Positions 58,405-64,000 of a stretch of DNA of 64,000 bases are shown piece after piece. The stretch covers positions 2,263,175-2,327,174 of the forward strand of contig NC_020175.2 of assembly GCF_000224145.3 (NCBI RefSeq). Reading direction: 5' to 3'. Both the position numbers and the translations under genes were made by a program. This stretch comes from Ciona intestinalis. Lineage: Eukaryota > Chordata > Ascidiacea > Phlebobranchia > Cionidae. Each line of letters begins with the position of its first letter. Within the stretch, counting starts at the first letter, position 1. The notes below the pieces were generated by a model that searched no databases, had not been told where the DNA came from, and saw only the letters and a list, made by a program, of their open reading frames with translations.

Positions 58405-60966
58405 ATGAAGCATAAACCTAAAGGGAAGAAGAGTCGATCCCCGTCTCCCAGAGTCAAGGATGTGGAAGTGGGAAAAGCGGTCGACCTTTCCCAAGGCCAA
58501 GGGATGGGAATCGATGCACAGAAGCTCACCCTAAGCGAATCCAACATCCTCAACCCAAATCAAGTCCTTGGACCAGATGCAGATCTTACTCTCTTTATTC
58601 CGGATGATGCATCCTCCATTATGGAGGAAGAGGAGGACCCTGGTCGGAAGATTTCAGTTCTTACCCAAAAGTTGATTTCTCGTGGCTTGAGCAACATTGG
58701 GACTTCTGCATGTGGAACTATGCATGTGTTTCTTAAACTTAACCTGCAGGGAATTGGTCTGGAGGATATATCTGCTTTGAAATCACTGCAACACATCCAG
58801 GAGCTTGATCTCTCCCATAACAATCTCACTGACCTTTCTGCGTTACGAAATATGCGATATCTTGTTAAGCTGAATGTCTCCCATAATGAACTCACAGAGG
58901 TCCTTGATTTTGAACCTCCATTTGGACTGAGAGAGGCAAATTTTTCGCACAACAACATCACCAAGATGCCAGGCTTATCAACTCATGGTCATCTTTCAAT
59001 CCTCAATTTAGAGCACAACCGCATTGAAGAGGTAGAGGGACTTTCTAACTGCAGCTATCTGCAGAAACTTGTTCTGTCAAGGAATCTTATACAAAATATT
59101 TCAGGCTTTGAAAATCTGAACCTTCGGGTGTTGGAACTTGCTCACAACAAGCTTACGCAAATTGAGAACCTGGAAACAGTTCAACAGCTTCAGGAACTGG
59201 ATTTATCCGGTAACAACCTGTTCAGCTTGTGTGGTTTGGAAGGCATGAATGATTTGTGCCTATTGAATTGTGAAGGCAACCAGCTTTCTGATTTAGCTGA
59301 GATACAATACATTGAATCCATCCAAAGCATCAGGACCTTAAACTTTGTTAACAACCCTATGGTGGAAGCTGAGGAATACAGGAAATCAGTTATATTTGCT
59401 ATGCAACAGATTACTGAACTTGATGGAGTGCCAGTTAGTGTGGAGGAAAAAGTGATGGCTGTCAATTTGTTCGACCCCCCACCAGAAGTACAAGCTGCTT
59501 TGGATCATATAACCCATACAGTATATCGGTTCCTTCAGCCAAGCAAGATCTATGAAAGCACGCTTCCAAGCATTGAGATGCCATACCCCATGCTGGTGTT
59601 AACAGGACCACAGGCCTCTGGGAAAAGAGAGCTTGCTCACCGACTTGCGCAGGAGTTTCCAGATTATTTTGGGTTTGGTGTCTCTCATACTACAAGGGTG
59701 ATGCATCCTGGTGAGACAAACGGGAAAGAATATCATTTTGTTACCCCCAATCACTTCCAAGCTCTTCTAAGCCAAGGTTATTTTGTGCAAACCTACAGAC
59801 ACTCTGGTTGCCTCTATGGTCTCAGTCTTGATGCAATTGAAAGTGTAGCTAAGGAAGGATTGGCTTGTGTTGTGCATATGGAAATAAATGGTGTTCGAAC
59901 GCTCAAAAATACCTATTTTGAGCCCCGTTATGTACTCATACTTCCAGTTTCAAAAAATGAACACAAAGCAAGAATGATTGAAAGGGGTCTTTACACCAAA
60001 GATCAAGTAAAACACATAAGTGAGAAACAGACCGCCATGTATGCAGAAATTAACCAGGAAAATCCAGGATTCTTTGATATGGTAATCAACAGTGATAAGC
60101 TGGGTGAAGCATATGACAGGCTTCGGCAGTTGGTGATGGACTATCTTGGCACAACAGATCTATCAGGGGCAGATGCTGAAGTAGCAGTTCCGAGGTTGTC
60201 CACCACTGAACACAAGGAAGAGTCGGGAACGCATCAGACCACTTTATCAGGGCACATGAGAAGGACATGGTCACGCCCTTCTTTTCATGGAGACTCCACA
60301 AACAGCAATGACCCAAATTCTGCCAAGAACCAGATTAAACTGGACTCAAGGAAAACACCAGTTGAAGAAGCTTCTTACAGGCGACGGCAAAATGCAGCAA
60401 AAGAGGCCGTGGAAGGATTTTCTCCAAGTGTGTATGATGAGTTATTTAGGAGACCAATGGTGCCAATGACAGCCCCAGGAATGCTTGAAGGAAGCCCAAT
60501 GGCTCAAGCTGCGTCTCTGTACCAAGACCCTGCGTTTGCTGCCTCTATGTACCCTAACATGAGCCAAGTTACTATCGAAAATGGGCAAAATTACATTTCC
60601 GACAAAACGAAAAGCGACCGAATTTCTCCAGACAGCTCAAACAGCTCGAACGAAGATAGCACAGGATTATCTGGCCTATCGTCTGCCCGCGGATTTTCTG
60701 ATGAAGAATCTTGTAAAGACCAAACTCGAAGATCGAAACCAAACGCTCCTGTTGAGTTTTCAGATCAACCTCTTGATCTTGGAGCACTCAATGATGCTTT
60801 GGAGTCCCTGAAAGGATCACTGAAAGATTCATCCCGAACTGCAACTCCTCTTGCCCCAAGAATAGTGGATGGTTTGGAAGACTGGATGGAGTCATTTGAC
60901 CAACCTGATAAACCTGGTGCCAACATTAAACCAGTCCTTCCACCTATTCCTACTGGTGGAAGGTAA
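58405..60966 (+). CDS. LRRGUK: LRRGUK, leucine-rich repeat and guanylate-kinase-like protein (single exon)
   Basis: An uninterrupted 853-codon frame, close to the vertebrate protein in length as I recall it. Residues about 110-320 are leucine-rich repeats of the short LxxLxLSxN type (QELDLSHNNL, LVKLNVSHNEL, SILNLEHNRI). Residues about 395-585 form a guanylate-kinase-like domain with GPQASGK at 401-407, SHTTRVMHPGETNGKEYHF and the lid region. The residue after the P-loop lysine is Arg, not Ser or Thr, so catalysis is doubtful, as in MAGUK-type domains. The C-terminal 270 residues are polar and probably disordered. In mouse LRRGUK is needed for sperm-tail and acrosome formation; a basal-body or manchette role here is inferred. 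The single exon is unusual beside a dynein of more than 60 exons. The stop lies inside GGAAGGTAAAT, which is also a good donor, so a longer isoform is possible. Confidence 0.95.
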   Translation: MKHKPKGKKSRSPSPRVKDVEVGKAVDLSQGQGMGIDAQKLTLSESNILNPNQVLGPDADLTLFIPDDASSIMEEEEDPGRKISVLTQKLISRGLSNIGTSACGTMHVFLKLNLQGIGLEDISALKSLQHIQELDLSHNNLTDLSALRNMRYLVKLNVSHNELTEVLDFEPPFGLREANFSHNNITKMPGLSTHGHLSILNLEHNRIEEVEGLSNCSYLQKLVLSRNLIQNISGFENLNLRVLELAHNKLTQIENLETVQQLQELDLSGNNLFSLCGLEGMNDLCLLNCEGNQLSDLAEIQYIESIQSIRTLNFVNNPMVEAEEYRKSVIFAMQQITELDGVPVSVEEKVMAVNLFDPPPEVQAALDHITHTVYRFLQPSKIYESTLPSIEMPYPMLVLTGPQASGKRELAHRLAQEFPDYFGFGVSHTTRVMHPGETNGKEYHFVTPNHFQALLSQGYFVQTYRHSGCLYGLSLDAIESVAKEGLACVVHMEINGVRTLKNTYFEPRYVLILPVSKNEHKARMIERGLYTKDQVKHISEKQTAMYAEINQENPGFFDMVINSDKLGEAYDRLRQLVMDYLGTTDLSGADAEVAVPRLSTTEHKEESGTHQTTLSGHMRRTWSRPSFHGDSTNSNDPNSAKNQIKLDSRKTPVEEASYRRRQNAAKEAVEGFSPSVYDELFRRPMVPMTAPGMLEGSPMAQAASLYQDPAFAASMYPNMSQVTIENGQNYISDKTKSDRISPDSSNSSNEDSTGLSGLSSARGFSDEESCKDQTRRSKPNAPVEFSDQPLDLGALNDALESLKGSLKDSSRTATPLAPRIVDGLEDWMESFDQPDKPGANIKPVLPPIPTGGR

Positions 60967-61328
60967 ATCTTTCATTCATTTTAAGATAAACATTTCTTGT
61001 GCGTTTCTTAACGTATCCAATTGAGAAAACAATTTTCACAAATTTGAAAACATATCATTTTATATATATATATATACTTTTTTTGGATTTTATTGGTTTA
61101 AGTTAATTTCGATGAATTTCATACTTTTACTGCACTAATTGCATTTTGGAAAGTTTTAAATATGTTAAACATGTTTTGTGGTGGATTTGTCACTTTTATT
61201 GCTTGTTTTTCCTTCTAAATTAGTTAAACTCGCACAAATGCTCTTTTTTATGTATAAAACAGTTTACACTTTTATGGCTTTTTAGGTGGTTTGGATAGTG
61301 TCTTTGCTCAGTATGTAACTTTATCAAA
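60967..61328 (+). other. Short spacer between LRRGUK and the next gene
   Basis: These 362 bases have no AATAAA. Candidate acceptors precede the next ATG: GGCTTTTTAG at 61277-61286 and TTTGCTCAG near 61311. A (TA)n tract lies at 61061-61076. The words CACAAATGCTCTTT and GTATAAAACAG at 61234-61262 recur at 63649-63676. Confidence 0.55.
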
Positions 61329-61518
61329 ATGGCTGACTCTCCTGAATTGACCAGAAGTCCCGACGACAAGCATAGCACAGTACCCAGTTTTGTTGGTTCA
61401 GCAAAATCTTCAAGAAGCTCCAAATCTGTCAAAGAACCTGTGGAAAAGGCAAAACAAGGGACCATAAAGCCACATGGTGTTACTGTAACTGTAACAGTAG
61501 CTGTCGCCTATCCAAAAC
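61329..61518 (+). CDS. Gene 5 exon 1
   Basis: It opens MADSPELTRSPDDKHSTVPS and ends GVTVTVTVAVAYPK. Donor GTAAAT, phase 1. The ATG context ATCAAAATGG is favourable. Confidence 0.75.
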
Positions 61519-63912
61519 GTAAATATTACTATTGTATTGTGTCTATGATATACCCACGTTATTATGTATAGTGTAAACCTACTTCATGTAAAAATATAAA
61601 TTTCTTGTCACATTCCTGGATATGCTTGATATTGTTTAAATTTTCCAGAAATTTTAAAATGTTTAATTACTGTATTTTACTTTATATAAATTGTAAAATA
61701 AAAATAGAGAAAAATAGTTATTATCATCCAAACATTTTTTTTGTTTTTACAATATCTCATACAAAATATTGATTTTTTGCATTGGTGTTGTAGACCTATA
61801 TAATTTATAGATAAAAATATAAAAATACAGTTTTTATTAAACAGCCACAGACGAACATAGTAAATTGCTTGAGGAATTGGTGAAAAGGAACAAGAAAACT
61901 GTTGATGCTCCTCGTGCCAATCAATATCTGCATTGCGAGTATTTGATTGCTCCACAACAGGAGCGAACTATTACCGATGTCGTAACTTATTCTGTGGCCG
62001 CAAAAATTTTCACTGAGAACGATTCTCGCGTGGTAAAGACTTGGGATGATGGGCAGAATGTATGGGTGGCATGGATGCATAGGTAAAAACTATTCTCTAT
62101 ACTGTGGACTGTGGTAATCCTCTACATTGGTGTATTTCAAACTTTTTTAATTAACAAAAATTTATGAAAAATTCAATTTAAAATAATTTATGAAAATATA
62201 AATTAACAATTATTTATGAAAAATTTATTTTACAATAATTAATGAAAAATTTAATTTACAAAATTAACGAAAAATTAAATCAACATTAATTTATAACAAT
62301 ATCACTCTATTTTTTAAATTTCTAAAAACTATAGATAACAAAAAATACATGAAAACCATTTTACAGTCATGAGATTGAAGTGACAAGTAAGAATGTTATG
62401 TCACTGTACAACCACACCGTTAATATGAAGATCTGGGATGCGAAGGATAAAGTGTCTGTTAAAGCTCGCAGTGATCGACCAAAGGCATTTCGGCTTCCAT
62501 CTGCTACTGAATCTGGTATTCCTGGTAAAGGGGTAAGTAAACTAGTTAAACAATAACATTTATAATGCTGATTAAATCTGTACCTTTGGTTGCATTATAC
62601 AGATAACATACTAAATAACTGTATAAAAAAATTTTTTTTTTTTTTTTAGCTATACATAAAAAAACCTAAAAAAATCCTCCCCAGAATAACAATTATCCAC
62701 AAAGTTACATTCATGTAACTGGTAGGCTGGCTTTGGGTGCATGAAACAAAACACATGTAATAACGACTGTCTTGTCCCGCGAGGAGCCAAGGATAAAGCA
62801 AGTTACATTCATGTTTAGGTTCATTCTGGTTTGCCTAACATTTCTATTGTATAAAATGTTTCTTTGTACCCAACGGTTGTTAAAATAGTTTCATTCCCTC
62901 ATTTCCCTGTTATTTTTAACTGCCAGGTGCAAGGAGTTGTAGCAAGGCAGTCAAACAGTTGGTTGAATGTCCAACCCAGAGACTCTGTAATTGATATCAA
63001 AGATCAGCAAAACAAAAACTTGCACACACTTCTAGATGAAACAGTGACTGCTGATAAAGAAAATAAAGAGGCTCTAACAAATCTGCAGCCAATAAGGTGA
63101 AGCACTGGTTTCATTTAATTAAGAAAAAACATTATCTCGCCTTAGCTGCTTAAAAACTCCTCCCTTGTGGCAAACTATTTTAACCATTACTTTAGTGGTG
63201 TATACATACAACACTATAGAAAGTAAAATGTGTTTGTCTAATGTTGCCGTACATCAATAAAATTTCAATAAAATAATAAGTAACACACAGTCACATGGTT
63301 AGTATTGAGCTAGCATGAGGTGTATGAACACCCGTCTTATAACGACTGTCGTTTCTGGCTATGAGAGCATGAAGCAAAATTACATTCATTCACATTTATC
63401 TTGCATCAGTTTAAAATATGCTTAGTCCTTGAGAATAAATAAGTGACATGCAAATATATATTTATTTTTAAATTTTTATGTTATAAAGTCCAAACTTGAT
63501 ATCTTGCAGAGTGAGAAGTACACTTGGCAGGTTAGCTGGTATTAACGCTTCAGATGAAGAGAAGAAAAGAATCAATGAATTGAAAAAGCAGCAGGTATTT
63601 ATATTGTCTGATCAATGCTTGTTTATCTTTCCAAATTAGCTAAGCACACACAAATGCTCTTTGTGTATAAAACAGGTATAGTTTTTTACAGTTAAAAAAA
63701 AAACAGTTTAACACATGTCACAGCTTAATTAATAAACCCGCTTTTCTATTAACTTGATTTTATCATTTAACATAAAAAATTGTTTTACATTAAATTTGTT
63801 CCTTATTTAGGCTGTGTTACAAAAGGAATTGGAAAGAAATGGCGGAATGTTGCGCAACACCGAAAAACGTCTTTTAAAGGAACCAAAGTTTGTCCATTAC
63901 ATTATTATGTAA
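61329..63912 (+). CDS. Uncharacterised six-exon gene, possibly CFAP92/KIAA1257-like
   Basis: Six exons join in phase to a 316-codon protein: 61329-61518, 61845-62082, 62367-62532, 62927-63096, 63510-63594 and 63811-63912, ending TAA. The N-terminus is Ser/Lys-rich. The middle has ITDVVTYSVAAKIFTEN, VWVAWMHSHEIEVT and MKIWDAKDKVSVKARSDRPK, a segment that reminds me of the DUF4550 region of CFAP92/KIAA1257, a ciliary protein family. The C-terminus is a charged helix (EEKKRINELKKQQAVLQKEL). I cannot confirm the family without a search. AATAAA at 63967-63972 fits the gene ending here, though longer isoforms beyond the window are possible. Confidence 0.75.
61845..62082 (+). CDS. Gene 5 exon 2
   Basis: It reads TDEHSKLLEELVKRNKKTVD, ANQYLHCEYLIAPQQERTIT and DDGQNVWVAWMH. 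Acceptor AAACAG, donor GTAAAA, phase 1 to 2. Confidence 0.82.
62150..62290 (+). repeat. Degenerate AT-rich tandem repeat
   Basis: AATTTATGAAAAATT-like units of about 30 bases recur four to five times in the intron. Confidence 0.6.
62367..62532 (+). CDS. Gene 5 exon 3
   Basis: It reads HEIEVTSKNVMSLYNHTVNM and KIWDAKDKVSVKARSDRPKA. Acceptor TTACAG, donor GTAAGT, phase 2 to 0. Confidence 0.82.
62650..62812 (+). repeat. SINE B, 3' part
   Basis: It has TGTAACTGGTAGGCTGGC and GATAAAGCAAGTTACATTCA; the head is missing. Confidence 0.68.
62927..63096 (+). CDS. Gene 5 exon 4
   Basis: It reads VQGVVARQSNSWLNVQPRDS and NLHTLLDETVTADKENKEAL. Acceptor CTGCCAG, donor GTGAAG, phase 0 to 2. Confidence 0.8.
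63280..63398 (+). repeat. SINE B, 3' fragment
   Basis: It has AGCATGAGGTGTATGAACAC and CTTATAACGACTGTCGTTTC. Confidence 0.68.
63510..63594 (+). CDS. Gene 5 exon 5
   Basis: It reads VRSTLGRLAGINASDEEKKR and INELKKQQ. Acceptor TTGCAG, donor GTATTT, phase 2 to 0. Confidence 0.8.
63811..63912 (+). CDS. Gene 5 exon 6 (last)
   Basis: It reads AVLQKELERNGGMLRNTEKR and LLKEPKFVHYIIM, then TAA at 63910-63912. Acceptor CTTATTTAG. Confidence 0.75.
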   Translation, partial: AVLQKELERNGGMLRNTEKRLLKEPKFVHYIIM

Positions 63913-63966
63913 TAGTTTAACTTTAGGCATGTCCTTTTATTTAAATGTGCATTGTGTGTTTTTTGT

Positions 63967-63972
63967 AATAAA
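63967..63972 (+). terminator. Polyadenylation signal AATAAA
   Basis: The hexamer lies 55 bases after the stop of gene 5 and is followed by a T-rich stretch, as expected for a cleavage site. Confidence 0.7.
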
Positions 63973-64000
63973 CAGTTTTTTTTGCTAAGCCTTTTACTTG

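Overview
The window is animal nuclear DNA, very probably from a Ciona-type tunicate. The evidence is AT-rich sequence with short introns, standard GT-AG exons, an axonemal dynein split into more than 60 exons, and dense copies of a tRNA-derived SINE and a miniature inverted-repeat element. The genus is an inference; no marker gene was compared.

Layout. (1) 354-47871, plus strand: about the last 70 percent of an axonemal outer-arm beta dynein heavy chain, closest by recall to vertebrate DNAH17 (DNAH9/11/17 group). I place 64 exons, about 3,180 codons, all in consistent phase. They run from the linker through AAA1-AAA4, the stalk and AAA5-AAA6 to the C-terminal stop. The amino-terminal tail lies upstream of the window. 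Two 50-N assembly gaps each remove coding sequence: about 27 residues after AAA1 and about 47 residues of the first stalk helix. (2) 47872-50779: no gene seen; SINEs, MITEs and a cluster of CRE-like TGACGTCA palindromes. (3) 50780-56906, minus strand: a multi-exon class A GPCR of adenosine-receptor type with a short N-terminus, ERY, CWMP, an altered NPxxY (NFFLY) and an unusually long third intracellular loop built from several small exons. (4) 58405-60966, plus strand: an intronless LRRGUK (leucine-rich repeats plus guanylate-kinase-like domain). (5) 61329-63912, plus strand: a six-exon gene of about 316 codons, tentatively CFAP92/KIAA1257-like, with AATAAA just after the stop.

The dynein powers ciliary or sperm-tail beating and LRRGUK is required for mouse sperm-tail formation, so the plus-strand genes look like a cilia/sperm neighbourhood; the GPCR lies between them on the opposite strand.

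The most unusual signal is a recurrent one. At several dynein exons the end of the intron, with its AG acceptor and often the first bases of the exon, has been tandemly duplicated just upstream. This leaves decoy acceptors, several of them followed by an in-frame stop. Elsewhere a minisatellite ends exactly at an acceptor, and a tandem array starts at a donor.
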